A DNA stretch of 64,000 nucleotides from Myxococcus stipitatus DSM 14675. Its GTDB lineage: Bacteria > Myxococcota > Myxococcia > Myxococcales > Myxococcaceae. Below, piece by piece: positions 55,405 through 64,000 of this stretch (positions within the stretch are counted from its first letter, which is position 1; each line of letters starts with the position of its first letter). The notes beneath the pieces were generated by a model, which worked only from the letters and a program-made list of their open reading frames with translations, had not been told where the DNA came from and made no database searches. The translations under genes and the position numbers were made by a program. The stretch is taken from assembly GCF_000331735.1 (NCBI RefSeq), contig NC_020126.1, positions 186,001-250,000 of the forward strand, given 5' to 3'.

Positions 55405-55678
55405 GACATCCCTCCTCCACGCCACCCGAGGAGAAGGTGGCCATGGCCTCCGCGCGTGCACGGGCGAGTCGTCCTCCAGCCAACGCCGATGCGCCCTGGT
55501 GACGGGCCCTCGCCCGCATGAGCGCCCGCGACCCGCGCCCTGTCTTCCTTCCAGAATCCCGCACTCGTCGGCGAGGACGCTCCGCGAGCCCCCGCGCCGC
55601 GCCGTCAGGGCTTTCCGACGTGCGACATCCCCCCTGGCGGGAATTGACAGACATGAGGGGCGTGGCGAGCGTGAGCGG

Positions 55679-56146
55679 GTGCATCCCCGTCCACCGCTCG
55701 TCAGGCAGCAGCGTCGCGTCCTCGCGTGGGGACTGGCGGCGTGGCTGGTGGGGCTGGCCGCGTGCCGCTCCCACAAGGCGGAGGTGTGTCCCTCCGTGCA
55801 GGCGCTGGTGATGGAGGAGCTGCGGATGACGGATGCCTTCCGGGACAAGATTCGCGACCCGCACTCGATGAACCGGGCCGCGGCGCGGCTGACGGTGCTC
55901 TCCGCGAAGCTGAGGTCGCTGGCCATCCGCGACGCCGAGCTGCAGCGCGCCGTGCTTCTCTATGGGACGCACCTGGGCGTCCTGGCGGAGGCGTACGTGC
56001 GCGCGGCCCGGACGCAGGAGCACCCGGAGCAGTCGTGGTCGGAGGAGGATGACGGGCACGTGGGCCCCGGAATCCCCCTGTCGCTCTACGAGCGCGACGT
56101 GAACCAGGCGCGCTCCGCCGTCACGCGCCAGTGCTCCTCGCCGTGA
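55679..56146 (+). CDS. Small hypothetical lipoprotein
   Basis: The 155-residue product begins at a GTG (MHPRPPLVRQQRRVLAWGLA). Its lipoprotein signal has basic residues, then a hydrophobic core ending in LAAC. The mature part is helical and includes RDPHSMNRAAARLTVLSAKLRSLAIRD, seen in parts, and a final cysteine. No Shine-Dalgarno is clear, so the start is uncertain. It ends 18 bp from the convergent DUF5916 gene. The family is unknown. Confidence 0.5.
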   Translation: MHPRPPLVRQQRRVLAWGLAAWLVGLAACRSHKAEVCPSVQALVMEELRMTDAFRDKIRDPHSMNRAAARLTVLSAKLRSLAIRDAELQRAVLLYGTHLGVLAEAYVRAARTQEHPEQSWSEEDDGHVGPGIPLSLYERDVNQARSAVTRQCSSP

Positions 56147-56164
56147 GCACGGGCGCGTGTCTCC

Positions 56165-58741
56165 TCACGCGTCCCAGTAGTAGCTCCACTTGAGCATCAG
56201 CGCGTCGGTGGCCGGGCCGGCCGCGAGCCTTCGGGGGCGCAGCGTGGCGTGGGGCCGCTCGCGCTCCGCGGTGGGCAGGCCCTGCTGCGTGCGCGAGTAG
56301 ACGACGAAGAACGTGGAGCCGAGCTGGTACTCCCACCGCGCGACGACGTTCACGTTGAGGGCCGTGTCGTAGAAGCTGCTGTCGTCCGCGTGCTCGACGG
56401 GCACCAGCGAGTCCAGCCGGATGCGCGTGCGGCGCTCATCGGACGTCGCGGTGAAGAAGGGGCCGTAGGTGCCGTGCGCGGTGAAGAGCTGCGCGTAGCC
56501 CTGCAGCGTGAGCCGGGGCGTCAGCACCCACTGCTGCCGCAGCGTGAGCGACAGGTATTGCGACTCCAGCTCGCCCAGGAGGAAGTCGCCCGTGCTCCGC
56601 GTCTCCACGTAGCGCGGCCCATGGTCCGTCAGGTCATTGCTCACGGAGAGCTCCGTCTCCAGCGAGGGGTGCGGCCGCACCGACACCGAGGCGCCCGCGT
56701 ACCAGCCCCACGCCGAGGCGCTGGGGCCGCCCTTGAAGCGGTGCCCCACGGAGAGCGTGGCATCCACCGCGACGAGGCGCTTGGGGTTGGACTCCACGTA
56801 CATGCTCACGAAGGCGCGGTCATTGCGCTCGAAGGGCACGCCCGTGCGAGTCAGCTCCCGCACGTCGAAGCTGTTCAGGTTCGTGCCCGTCTCGAAGCCC
56901 AGCAGGTCGAAGCTGGGCAGCGTGGCCTCCGCGTTGACGTTGAGCAGGGTGACGACGTGCTCGCGGCGCGCATCCGCCGTCCACCGGGAGATGGCCATGG
57001 CGTGGGCGTAGAACTCACGGAAGGGGCCCATGCCGTTGGGCTTCGAGTAGCGCAGCACGGCCCGAGGCGTGACTTCGTTCTGCGCGCGCTGGAAGCCCGC
57101 GGCCGACAGCGACAGCGTGGGCGACGCCACGTCCACGCCCACCTCCGGGCGCAGGCCCTCTCCACCGAAGCGGCCCGCGCGCAGGTAGCCTCCCGCGCCC
57201 GAGTCCCCGTCATGCAGCCGCGTGCCGTCCTCCAGCGTCCGCGAGGGAAGGCCGCCATCCACGCGCGACGCGACCATCATCCCGAACACGCCCCACTGGC
57301 CGTCCTGCGTCTTCAGGTCGAAGTCGAGCGAGCCCGCGTATCCCCCGCGAGCACGGCACGCCGCCGGACGCAGGTCCTCCTCGAGCCCCGCGTCCTCCAC
57401 GGTGCAGGGGCCCGACAGCGGGTTGGCCAGCGTCACCGCGCCGCCGACGACGGAGCCTTCGCCCACGCGCCCGCGCGCCACCGCCGCCAGGAAGTGCAGG
57501 GTGGGGGAGGGCCGGTCCGGCAACTCCAGCCCCGGACCCACGTGCATCGGACGGCGCCAGTCCAGGCGCAGGTCGTGGTCCGGGGTCGCCTCGTCCTGGT
57601 GCTGCCAGGGGCCGGTGACGAACGCATCCAGCACACCTACTTGCACGTCGCCCACCGAGCCCGTCACCTTCACCGCGCCCAGGAGGGGCGTCGTCAGGCC
57701 GATGCGCCGCGAGTAGAAGAGCGCCAGCGGAGAGTCCCCCGTGTCCATGCCCACCGGCTGGAACAGCTCCATGCCTTGGGTGAAGAAGGGGCGTCGCTCC
57801 GGGAAGTACGCCTCGAAGGTGCTCAGGTTGAGCAGCAGCTCGTCCGCTTCCACCTCGCCGAAGTCCGGGTTGAAGGTGGCCGCCAGCGACAGCTCGCTGG
57901 TGAGCGCGGCGCGCACGTCCAGCCCCACGTCCATGGAGGGACTGAACAGCCGGGGCGTGGGCCGGGACGCGTCGGAGAACTGGGGCCGCGCGAGGCCCCG
58001 CGCGGCCAGGTACGGCATCAGCTCCAGGCGCTTGCGAGGCCGCAGGTCCTCCATGCCCGTCAGGTGGCCCAGCCGCGACACATTGGCGTTGTGGTTGCGC
58101 GGGTTGTCGACGGACTCCAGCTCCTCGTTCTTGCGCGCGATGTCTCGCCGCACCGAGAAGCCCCACGTCTGCATGGAGGTGTCCGGGAAGCGCAGCAGGG
58201 AGAGGGGGATGGCGAACTCCGCCACCCAGCCGTCCTCCACGCTGCCCGCGGCGCCCGCCCAGATGCCGCTCCAGTCCTCCGTGTAGTAGCGGTCGTCGTA
58301 GTAGAGCCCGTCGCTCTGCACCCCGCCCGCGGTGATGGAGAACTGGTACGCCGTGCGGTGGCCGTGCGTCGAGTCGACCAGGACATGGAGGGTGTCGGAG
58401 AAGGGCGCGCTGTCGCGCCGCCCCAGTCGCCGGTCGATGCGCGCGGGCTCCGAGTCTCGCGCCACCACGCCCACGTACAGCATGTCCTCGTCGTAGAGGA
58501 TGCGCAGCTCCGTCTTCTCCGACGGAGTCTTGCCCGCCGTGGGGAAGCGCTCCACGAAGGCGTCGAAGACGGGCGCTCGAGCCCAGTCCGCCTCATCCAA
58601 CCGGCCGTCCACGTCCACCCGTCCCTGCGCCCGCGCCGCCCGGAGGAATTGCTCCTTCCCGGGCCCCTCCACCGCCGCGCTCGCCGCCAGACACCACAGC
58701 GACACACCGAGCGCGACGGCCCCTCTGACCTCGAATGCCAT
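56165..58741 (-). CDS. DUF5916 outer-membrane protein with N-terminal CBM9-like domain
   Basis: The 858-residue protein has a signal peptide (ALGVSLWCLAASAAVEG). Residues about 35-250 resemble a family 9 carbohydrate-binding domain (VDGRLDEADWARAPVFDAFVERFP, in parts; LYDEDMLYVGVVARDSEP). The rest is a DUF5916 beta-barrel with PEFAIPLSLLRFP-like and FFTQGMELFQPVGM segments. The last strand ends in LMLKWSYYWDA. It probably sits in the outer membrane. The substrate is unknown. An upstream frame extension is present, but the signal peptide fixes the start at 58741. Confidence 0.85.
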   Translation of the reverse strand: MAFEVRGAVALGVSLWCLAASAAVEGPGKEQFLRAARAQGRVDVDGRLDEADWARAPVFDAFVERFPTAGKTPSEKTELRILYDEDMLYVGVVARDSEPARIDRRLGRRDSAPFSDTLHVLVDSTHGHRTAYQFSITAGGVQSDGLYYDDRYYTEDWSGIWAGAAGSVEDGWVAEFAIPLSLLRFPDTSMQTWGFSVRRDIARKNEELESVDNPRNHNANVSRLGHLTGMEDLRPRKRLELMPYLAARGLARPQFSDASRPTPRLFSPSMDVGLDVRAALTSELSLAATFNPDFGEVEADELLLNLSTFEAYFPERRPFFTQGMELFQPVGMDTGDSPLALFYSRRIGLTTPLLGAVKVTGSVGDVQVGVLDAFVTGPWQHQDEATPDHDLRLDWRRPMHVGPGLELPDRPSPTLHFLAAVARGRVGEGSVVGGAVTLANPLSGPCTVEDAGLEEDLRPAACRARGGYAGSLDFDLKTQDGQWGVFGMMVASRVDGGLPSRTLEDGTRLHDGDSGAGGYLRAGRFGGEGLRPEVGVDVASPTLSLSAAGFQRAQNEVTPRAVLRYSKPNGMGPFREFYAHAMAISRWTADARREHVVTLLNVNAEATLPSFDLLGFETGTNLNSFDVRELTRTGVPFERNDRAFVSMYVESNPKRLVAVDATLSVGHRFKGGPSASAWGWYAGASVSVRPHPSLETELSVSNDLTDHGPRYVETRSTGDFLLGELESQYLSLTLRQQWVLTPRLTLQGYAQLFTAHGTYGPFFTATSDERRTRIRLDSLVPVEHADDSSFYDTALNVNVVARWEYQLGSTFFVVYSRTQQGLPTAERERPHATLRPRRLAAGPATDALMLKWSYYWDA

Positions 58742-58832
58742 GCCGCCTTTCCTCGTGCCCCATGGGCGGGGGACACCGGGTTTCTCCAGTAAGAACGTGA
58801 ATGGCCGGGGATGCTTGCACCACCCCGGAGTG

Positions 58833-59999
58833 CTACTTGCCCGGGCTCTTGCTCTCGCCTCGAGACATGGAACGCATGAACGTCTCATCGATTCCGTGAA
58901 TGCGCAGGCGCACCAGCTCCTCGGGGGTGATTTTTGTATAGCCCGCGTCGCGCAGCTTCTTCACGAAGTCGGACGTGACGCCGTGGATGCGGAACGAGAC
59001 CAGCTCTTCGTGAGTGATTTCCTTGAAGCCCAGGTCTCGCATCTCCTTCACGAAGGCCGAGGTGACGCCGTGGATGCGCAGAGCGGTGAAGTCTTCGGCC
59101 TCCAGGTCCTTGAAGCCCATGCCGCGCATCTCCTTCACGAAGGCGGTGGAGACGCCGTGGATGCGCAGGGCGGTGAGGTCCTCGGCGGACAAAGCCTTGA
59201 AGCCCAGCCCGCGCATCTCCTTGGCGTACTCCAGGGTGATGCCGTGGATGCGCAGGGCGACAATCTGGTCCGCGTCCGTGTGGGCGTAGCCCATGGAGCG
59301 CACCTCGCGGACGTACTCGGGCGTGACGCCGTGGATGGCCATGGCCACCACGTCCTCCCACGCGAGGTTCGGGTAGCCCGCGGTGGCCATGTCCTTCACC
59401 CGCTGCGGCGTGACGTTGTGGATGCGGCCCTGCACCAGCTCGTCGATGCTCAGCTTGTCGTAGCCCGCCTTCGCCATCTCCCGCACGTACTCGGGGGAGA
59501 CGTTGAAGATGCCCACCATGAACAGCTTCTCCAGCGGCAGGTCCTTGTGGCCTAGCGCCGCCAGGTCCTTCACCCGCTGCGGGGTGACATTCGTGGTCGC
59601 GAGCTGGAAGTGGTGGAAGGCGGAGAGCTTCGGGTAGCCCAGCGCGGCCATGTCCTTCGCGTAGCGCTCGCTGGGGGCGAAGCGGTAGTGGCCCGCGCCG
59701 GCGCCGTCCTGGAAGGCGCCCGTGAAGGAGAACAGGCCCGCCTCGCGCTGGAGGCTGAAGGTGGCGGGGCCGTCCGCCGTGGGCAGGCCCTGGAAGGCGG
59801 CGCGGGACTCCGAGAAGCCCATCTGCCCGCGGTCGTCGTCATCCTCGCCCGTGTGGGAGAGGTTGAGGTGCAGCGTGTCGGGCGCCTTCTCCCGGCGGGA
59901 GGACGTCCACGGGCCACTCACCTCCGACGAGGCCGCGGAGGCGCTGGTGGCCACCAGCAACAGGACACAGCAGGACACGAGGGACGGCAGGCGACGCAT
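58833..59999 (-). CDS. Secreted protein with eight 29-residue repeats, linked to BlaR1
   Basis: The 388-residue protein has a signal peptide (CCVLLLVATSASAAS), an N-terminal domain of about 120 residues and then eight full 29-residue repeats plus a partial one. A typical unit begins GVTPEYVREVRSMGY and ends IVALRIH. The same repeat makes up the C-terminus of BlaR1 encoded 155 bp upstream. It is likely exported to the periplasm, where it could bind BlaR1 or the same ligand. The 60-bp leader holds an imperfect hairpin around CGCGTCC-AAG-GGACGCG. No enzyme motif is seen. Confidence 0.75.
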   Translation of the reverse strand: MRRLPSLVSCCVLLLVATSASAASSEVSGPWTSSRREKAPDTLHLNLSHTGEDDDDRGQMGFSESRAAFQGLPTADGPATFSLQREAGLFSFTGAFQDGAGAGHYRFAPSERYAKDMAALGYPKLSAFHHFQLATTNVTPQRVKDLAALGHKDLPLEKLFMVGIFNVSPEYVREMAKAGYDKLSIDELVQGRIHNVTPQRVKDMATAGYPNLAWEDVVAMAIHGVTPEYVREVRSMGYAHTDADQIVALRIHGITLEYAKEMRGLGFKALSAEDLTALRIHGVSTAFVKEMRGMGFKDLEAEDFTALRIHGVTSAFVKEMRDLGFKEITHEELVSFRIHGVTSDFVKKLRDAGYTKITPEELVRLRIHGIDETFMRSMSRGESKSPGK

Positions 60000-60094
60000 G
60001 GCGAGGCTCCTTGGAAGACACGTCTCCCGTCCGGCGCGCGTCCAAGGGACGCGTCCGGGAGGGAGCGGGATGAGAGGGGGAGAGAGGGGCCACG

Positions 60095-60121
60095 GACACG
60101 GGAGCGCGAGGCTCCCGTGTC
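60095..60121. terminator. Hairpin after blaR1
   Basis: GACACGGGAGC and GCTCCCGTGTC pair perfectly over a 5-nt loop, 34 bp downstream of the BlaR1 stop. It may partly separate the BlaI-BlaR1 transcript from the repeat-protein gene. Confidence 0.6.
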
Positions 60122-60154
60122 ACTCGTGACGGTGATACGGGTGTATCAGGGCTG

Positions 60155-62161
60155 CTATTGCTTCTTGGTGGCGCGCATCCGCCGGATGAACTCGGCGTCC
60201 ACTCCACCGGAGCGCAGGCGCACCAGCTCGCGAGAGGAGAGGTTCTTCAGGCCCGCGTCGCTCAGCTCGCGGATGAACTCCGGGCTGACGTTCAGGGCGC
60301 GCAGCTCGACGAGCTCGTCCGGGTCCTTCATCTCCAGGCCCGCCGCGCGCATCCGCGACAGCCACTCCGGAGTCACGCCCACCGCGCGCAGGTGCTGCAG
60401 GTTCTTCGAGCTGAGCTTGGGCAGCCCCATCCGGGACATGCCGCGGATGAACTCCGGGTCCACGCCCACCGCGCGCAGGTGGGAGAGGTCTTCCAGCGAG
60501 AGGTTCGAGTAGCCCGCCGCACCCAGCTCGCGCACGTACTGCTCGCTGACGCCCACCGCGCGGGCCTCCACCACCTCATCCGGGTCCTTCGTCGCGAAGC
60601 CCGACTCCCTGAGCGCGCGGACGTACTCCGGGGTGACGCCCACCGCGTGCAGCTCCACCAGCGTGTCCGTGGAGAGCTTGCGGTCGAACGCCGCGTTCAT
60701 CTGCTTGAGGTACTCGAGGGTGACGCCCATGTGGCCCATCTCCACCACGTCGGAGACGGTGGCCTCGTAGCCCAGCGATTCCAGCTCCCGCACCTTCTCC
60801 GGCGTCACGCCCGCGAGCTTCAGCTCGACGAGCTGGTCGACCGTCAGCGGCTGGCCGCTTCCCACGCGCGTCTTGTCCTCACGGTCTTCATCCGGGCCCC
60901 GCATGGCCAGCTTCACCTGGGGACGGGGCGCCGCGGCCTCGCGGAAGCCAGGGGGCGGCGTCAGGGGCCGGGGCACGGCGACGGGCGCCGGAGGGGCCGC
61001 GAAGGCGGGGGGCTCGGGGGGCTCGACAGGTGAAGGCGCGGCCACGGTGGGCGCGGGGCCCTGGCCCAGCACCAGCGACGTCAGGGGCGCGGCGAGGGCC
61101 AGGCTGCTGACCAGCGTCAGCACGGAGGCCCCCGCCACCCAGCGGGACGAGCAGCGCGACGCGGGAGGCATCACGAGCCGCCGCACGCGGTCCGGCAGCG
61201 AGCCGCCCAGCGCGGACATGGCGTGGAGCAGCTCGGGCTGCACGCGCAGCGTCTCCAGCGCGGTGAGGGCCCGGGCGTAGGAGACGGAGTTGCCGCTGGC
61301 GCCCACCGCCACGTCGTCGCAGCAGTGCTCGCGCTCCACGCGGATGATGTCGGACATCCAGTGCACCGCCGGGTGGTAGAAGAAGAGGGTCTCCACCACC
61401 ACCTGCGCCAGGTTCACCGCGAAGTCGTGCCGGCGGATGTGGGCCAGCTCATGCGCCAGCACCATCTCCAGCTGGCGCGTGGGGAGCCCGGACAGCGCGG
61501 ACACGGGCAGCAGCACCACCGGCGACAGCCAGCCCACCGTGGAGGGCACGTCCACCTCGGTCGTCTGGAGCAGCCGCACCGCGTGCTTCAGGCCCAGCCG
61601 CTGGGAGAGCGCGTCCAGCCGCTCCTGCCACTCCTGCGGCGCGGGCAGGGCGCGGCGCGCGAGCTGGCGCAACTGCACCCACTGCGCCGTCAGCCGGCCG
61701 GACGTCAGTCCCACGCCCGCCACCCACGCGATGACCAGCCACCGCAGCAGCCCGGAGAGCGACGCGCGCACCCACTCCACCATCGGCGCCCACGCGCCCT
61801 GGGCCTCGCGCTCCACCTGCTCGAGCAGGGCGGCCGGGCGGCCCTCCGCGCGAGTCGTGAAGGGGAAGGTCTCGGGCGTGGCCCGGCGAGCGAAGCCCTC
61901 CGGCGTCGAGCGGAGCCCGGGCAGGAGCGAGGCCTGCTCCTGGCGCCGCTCCGCGCGGGCCTGCGTCGCGTGCCGGACACCCGTGGCGACCGGCATCACC
62001 ACGGCCAGCACCAGCGCGCCACACGCCAGCGCATAGCGGGCGTTGGCCGCGCGCGCGCCCACCATCAACAGCGCCGCCGCCAGGCCCAGCGCCACCAGCG
62101 TGCCCTGCCAGAGCGAGTGCAGCAGCGCCCACCCCAGGGACTCCATCACCAGGCCGCTCAT
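60155..62161 (-). CDS. BlaR1-type M56 sensor peptidase with C-terminal 29-residue repeats
   Basis: The 668-residue protein has membrane helices at about 8-38, 42-62 and 140-155 and a cytoplasmic zinc peptidase loop with H237-E238-x-x-H241 (AHELAHIRRHD) and E268 (REHCCDD). A further helix follows near 350. Beyond it lies a Pro-rich linker and about seven 29-residue repeats (for example GVSEQYVRELGAAGY). Classical BlaR1 has a penicillin-binding domain in that place. It should sense an external signal and cleave BlaI. Its ATG overlaps the BlaI stop (ATGA). Confidence 0.9.
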   Translation of the reverse strand: MSGLVMESLGWALLHSLWQGTLVALGLAAALLMVGARAANARYALACGALVLAVVMPVATGVRHATQARAERRQEQASLLPGLRSTPEGFARRATPETFPFTTRAEGRPAALLEQVEREAQGAWAPMVEWVRASLSGLLRWLVIAWVAGVGLTSGRLTAQWVQLRQLARRALPAPQEWQERLDALSQRLGLKHAVRLLQTTEVDVPSTVGWLSPVVLLPVSALSGLPTRQLEMVLAHELAHIRRHDFAVNLAQVVVETLFFYHPAVHWMSDIIRVEREHCCDDVAVGASGNSVSYARALTALETLRVQPELLHAMSALGGSLPDRVRRLVMPPASRCSSRWVAGASVLTLVSSLALAAPLTSLVLGQGPAPTVAAPSPVEPPEPPAFAAPPAPVAVPRPLTPPPGFREAAAPRPQVKLAMRGPDEDREDKTRVGSGQPLTVDQLVELKLAGVTPEKVRELESLGYEATVSDVVEMGHMGVTLEYLKQMNAAFDRKLSTDTLVELHAVGVTPEYVRALRESGFATKDPDEVVEARAVGVSEQYVRELGAAGYSNLSLEDLSHLRAVGVDPEFIRGMSRMGLPKLSSKNLQHLRAVGVTPEWLSRMRAAGLEMKDPDELVELRALNVSPEFIRELSDAGLKNLSSRELVRLRSGGVDAEFIRRMRATKKQ

Positions 62162-62556
62162 TCGTCCGCTCCTTCCAGGGAATCCAGCAGCTGACGCAGC
62201 TCCGCCAGCTCCTCGGGGCTCGTCTTGCGAGAGGACAGCGCCTGCATCGCCAGCCGCGCGGGAGAGCCACCGAAGGCGCGCTCCACCAGGTCCGTCACCA
62301 GCTGCCGCTGCGTGCGCTGCTCCGTCGCCCGAGCCCGGTACACGTGCGCGCGCTGCGACTCGTCGCGCTCCACCAGGCCCTTGTCCGTCATGATCTGCAT
62401 CAGCTTGAGCACCGTCGTGTAGCCCGTGCCTTCCTCGGGCTCCTTCCGGTTCAGCGACTCGTGGACCTCTCGCACCGTGCTGTCCCCGCGCGCCCAGAGC
62501 ACCCGCAGGATGGCCAGCTCGCCGTCCGTCGGACGCGGCAGCTTCGATTCACTCAT
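62158..62556 (-). CDS. BlaI/MecI/CopY-family repressor
   Basis: The 132-residue protein has the winged-helix domain of BlaI: LPRPTDGELAILRVLWARGDSTVREVHE and TGYTTVLKLMQIMTDKGLVERD, both seen in parts, followed by a helical dimerisation tail. It represses its own operon until BlaR1 cleaves it. Two perfect operators overlap its promoter (62588-62624). GAGAGGAAG precedes the ATG. It is coupled to blaR1 by a 4-bp overlap. Confidence 0.93.
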   Translation of the reverse strand: MSESKLPRPTDGELAILRVLWARGDSTVREVHESLNRKEPEEGTGYTTVLKLMQIMTDKGLVERDESQRAHVYRARATEQRTQRQLVTDLVERAFGGSPARLAMQALSSRKTSPEELAELRQLLDSLEGADE

Positions 62557-62583
62557 GGCTTCCTCTCGACAATCCACGACGTC

Positions 62584-62611
62584 ATCATACGAATGGGTTC
62601 GTAGATGTCAA
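62584..62611 (-). promoter_or_regulatory. Housekeeping promoter of the blaI-blaR1 operon
   Basis: On the minus strand, TTGACA (62611-62606) and TATGAT (62589-62584) lie 16 bp apart, 28 bp upstream of the blaI ATG. Both boxes are near consensus, which is uncommon in this GC-rich DNA. Confidence 0.8.
62588..62603. promoter_or_regulatory. BlaI operator 1
   Basis: TACGAATGGGTTCGTA is a palindrome with perfect 6-bp arms and a 4-bp centre. It overlaps the spacer and the -10 box of the blaI promoter. Confidence 0.75.
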
Positions 62612-62624
62612 CGAAGGGCTTCGT
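62611..62624. promoter_or_regulatory. BlaI operator 2
   Basis: ACGAAGGGCTTCGT has perfect 5-bp arms and a 4-bp centre; its first base is the first T of the -35 box. It starts 22 bp from the corresponding base of operator 1, about two helical turns. Both are followed by AGATG. Confidence 0.75.
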
Positions 62625-62955
62625 AGATGCGTCGGGTGGGGTGGTCTTCGCTCGGTGAGTGTGGGTTTTTCGCGAGCCTGGGGCCCGCATTGCTCATCGC
62701 GGCGCCTGCCTGCTCCAGGGATTTTCCCACGCGGAGAAGCGGGGAGCCTCGCGGGTGGGAAGGCCGTTGCCCACGGAGGGGAACGCAGGTTCCTCACAAG
62801 CACCCCCGCGGTCTTGCCCGCTCCTCCCCCGGGGTGGTGGGTCCGTCGCCGTGGAAGCGGCCGGGCAGGCGCTCCTGCTGGCACAAAGGGTGAAAAAGCC
62901 CTCCTCGCGACGGGCCATCGGGGCTCGAGAAGAACACGCAAGACGAGGCAGACAC

Positions 62956-63876
62956 ATGAAGGTGCGGAGCAGTTGGTTGGGGGCGGCTTGTGCCGCAGTG
63001 GTGAGTGTCGCGGGTGTCGCGGACGCGCATGATTTGACGTGCACGAAGCTGGTGAACGGGCAGGCGTCGGTGGAGGCGACGGCGTTCCCCTTCACGGCGA
63101 ACTACAGCTTCGAGGTCACGAACGTGCACCCGACGTTGCCGTCCATCCTGTTGACGGCGCTGGACCCGTTGCTGGTGACGCGAGGCTTCGTCTTCACGCC
63201 GCCGCCGCCGTTCCCGATTGCCGTGGGTGCGTCGGTGACGTCGAACTTCGCGTTGACCATCGCCAGCCTCGAGGATTGCCAGGCGCTGGCGAACCTGGAC
63301 GGCACGCCGGACAACAACATCGACAACCAGTTCACCGCGGGCTTCGACCTGGGCTCGGGTCTGTGCACGGCGCGCGTCACCTGCGGGCCGCCGACCGCCT
63401 GCGCCAACGCGACGCGTGGGCTGGACTTCTGGCGCAACCACATCCCGGCGGTGACGCAGTGCCTGGCCGGTGGGCCCATCCCGGTGGCCAGCCTGGGCAT
63501 CGTCGTCGCGCTGCCTGACGCGGAGGGCCTGCTCTGGGGCAACCCGAACAACTACCCCATCACCAACCTGCCGCGCAGCGAGCTGGACCGCATCCGCTTC
63601 CTGGCCGCGCGCGCCATGCTGGTGGCCACCTGCAACCAGCGCGTCTTCGGCGGCCTGACGGTTCCGCCCAACCTGCTGGCGCTCATCCTGACCGCGCTCG
63701 GCACGGTGGACTGCGACACGCTCACCACGCTCACCGGGCAGCTGGATACCTACAACGCGTCCTGTGAGACGGCGCCGTTCCCCGCGGGCTTCGACCCGGG
63801 CCCCTCGACGCCCGAGGCCGCTCAAGCGCTGGGCATCGACTTCACCCTTCCCACGCTCCTGCCCTGCCTGCCCTGA
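62956..63876 (+). CDS. Secreted cysteine-rich hypothetical protein
   Basis: The 306-residue protein has a signal peptide (WLGAACAAVVSVAGVADAHD). The first domain (about 25-125) is beta-rich (TANYSFEVTNVHP, SVTSNFALTIASLEDC). The second is helical and contains GLDFWRNH, which also occurs in other exported proteins. About nine cysteines after the signal suggest disulfides. No known family. It lies 54 bp upstream of a second exported-protein gene. The rest of the 399-bp gap 62557-62955, beyond the BlaI control region, shows nothing I can support. Confidence 0.65.
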   Translation: MKVRSSWLGAACAAVVSVAGVADAHDLTCTKLVNGQASVEATAFPFTANYSFEVTNVHPTLPSILLTALDPLLVTRGFVFTPPPPFPIAVGASVTSNFALTIASLEDCQALANLDGTPDNNIDNQFTAGFDLGSGLCTARVTCGPPTACANATRGLDFWRNHIPAVTQCLAGGPIPVASLGIVVALPDAEGLLWGNPNNYPITNLPRSELDRIRFLAARAMLVATCNQRVFGGLTVPPNLLALILTALGTVDCDTLTTLTGQLDTYNASCETAPFPAGFDPGPSTPEAAQALGIDFTLPTLLPCLP

Positions 63877-63930
63877 GCGTCAAACCCTTCCAAGACATCG
63901 CAACACACAAAGACTTTGAGGAGATTCGTC

Positions 63931-64000
63931 ATGAAGAAGTTCCTGTTGTCCGCCCTGGGGGCCTCGGTCCTCGCGCTCTCCGCCTGCAGTGGCGCTGATG
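63931..64000 (+). CDS. Lipoprotein, N-terminal 23 residues only (cut by window edge)
   Basis: The frame starts MKKFLLSALGASVLALSACS, a lipoprotein signal with the acceptor cysteine in SAC. GAGGAG lies 8 bp before the ATG. It is 54 bp downstream of the secreted-protein gene, so the two may form an operon. The mature part is outside the window. Confidence 0.7.
   Translation, partial: MKKFLLSALGASVLALSACSGAD

Noticed and set aside
55405-55678. A further gene in the gap before the small lipoprotein gene
   Set aside because: Open frames here lack a ribosome site and have Arg/Pro/Ser-rich, non-protein-like composition.

Overview
The window is high-GC DNA from a myxobacterium of the Myxococcus/Corallococcus type. 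The evidence is a set of gene families typical of that group: two TIGR02996 proteins, a TIGR02269/DUF2380 lipoprotein toxin with tandem immunity genes, large Ser/Thr kinases with TPR repeats, sigma-54 activators and many lipoproteins. The species cannot be fixed from the sequence alone. No rRNA, tRNA, CRISPR array or intact insertion sequence was recognised.

Layout. 1-2968 (minus): a cut zinc metalloprotease lipoprotein, then a cytochrome b / molybdopterin oxidoreductase pair. 3000-7100 (plus): an unknown protein and a large beta-helix lipoprotein, each preceded by the same ~49 bp element. 7108-12151: a methyltransferase and two TIGR02996 paralogues separated by a lipoprotein. 12200-21223: a K+ stress operon (porin, 26-aa peptide, kdpF, kdpA, kdpB, kdpC, a KdpD sensor half and a separate histidine kinase). 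21224-22703: a lower-GC island with one unknown gene and a gene remnant. 22704-29106: two tandem paralogous Ser/Thr kinases. 29278-35747: a sigma-54 response regulator, two four-cysteine membrane proteins, a porin/lipoprotein pair, a small CXXC protein and two PTS IIA(Ntr)-like proteins. 35838-40011: an oxidoreductase, a chemoreceptor-like protein and fhs. 40123-45199: a sulfide oxidation module (SQR, sigma-54 activator, persulfide dioxygenase, rhodanese, TauE). 45355-49613: a Sit-type B-A-I kin-discrimination cassette with three immunity paralogues. 49830-58741: AsmA, a DUF885 peptidase, two lipoproteins and a DUF5916 protein. 58833-62556: BlaI, BlaR1 and a secreted protein sharing a 29-residue repeat with BlaR1. 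62956-64000: a secreted protein and a cut lipoprotein.

Two regulatory systems can be read directly from the DNA. First, the Kdp operon, the response-regulator gene, both four-cysteine genes and the CXXC/IIA operon each have a sigma-54-like promoter (GG-N10-GC, apart from a weaker one) and one or more TGC-N5-GCA palindromes upstream. This suggests one sigma-54 K+/envelope-stress regulon, run by the KinB-like kinase and the AlgB-like regulator instead of KdpE. Second, the two sulfide operons each have a near-consensus sigma-54 promoter with clustered TGAAACA repeats about 45-75 bp upstream, the expected target of the activator encoded between them.

BlaI has two perfect operators sitting on a consensus-like promoter. 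All functions are inferred from sequence; promoter and site calls were made by eye and need a genome-wide scan.
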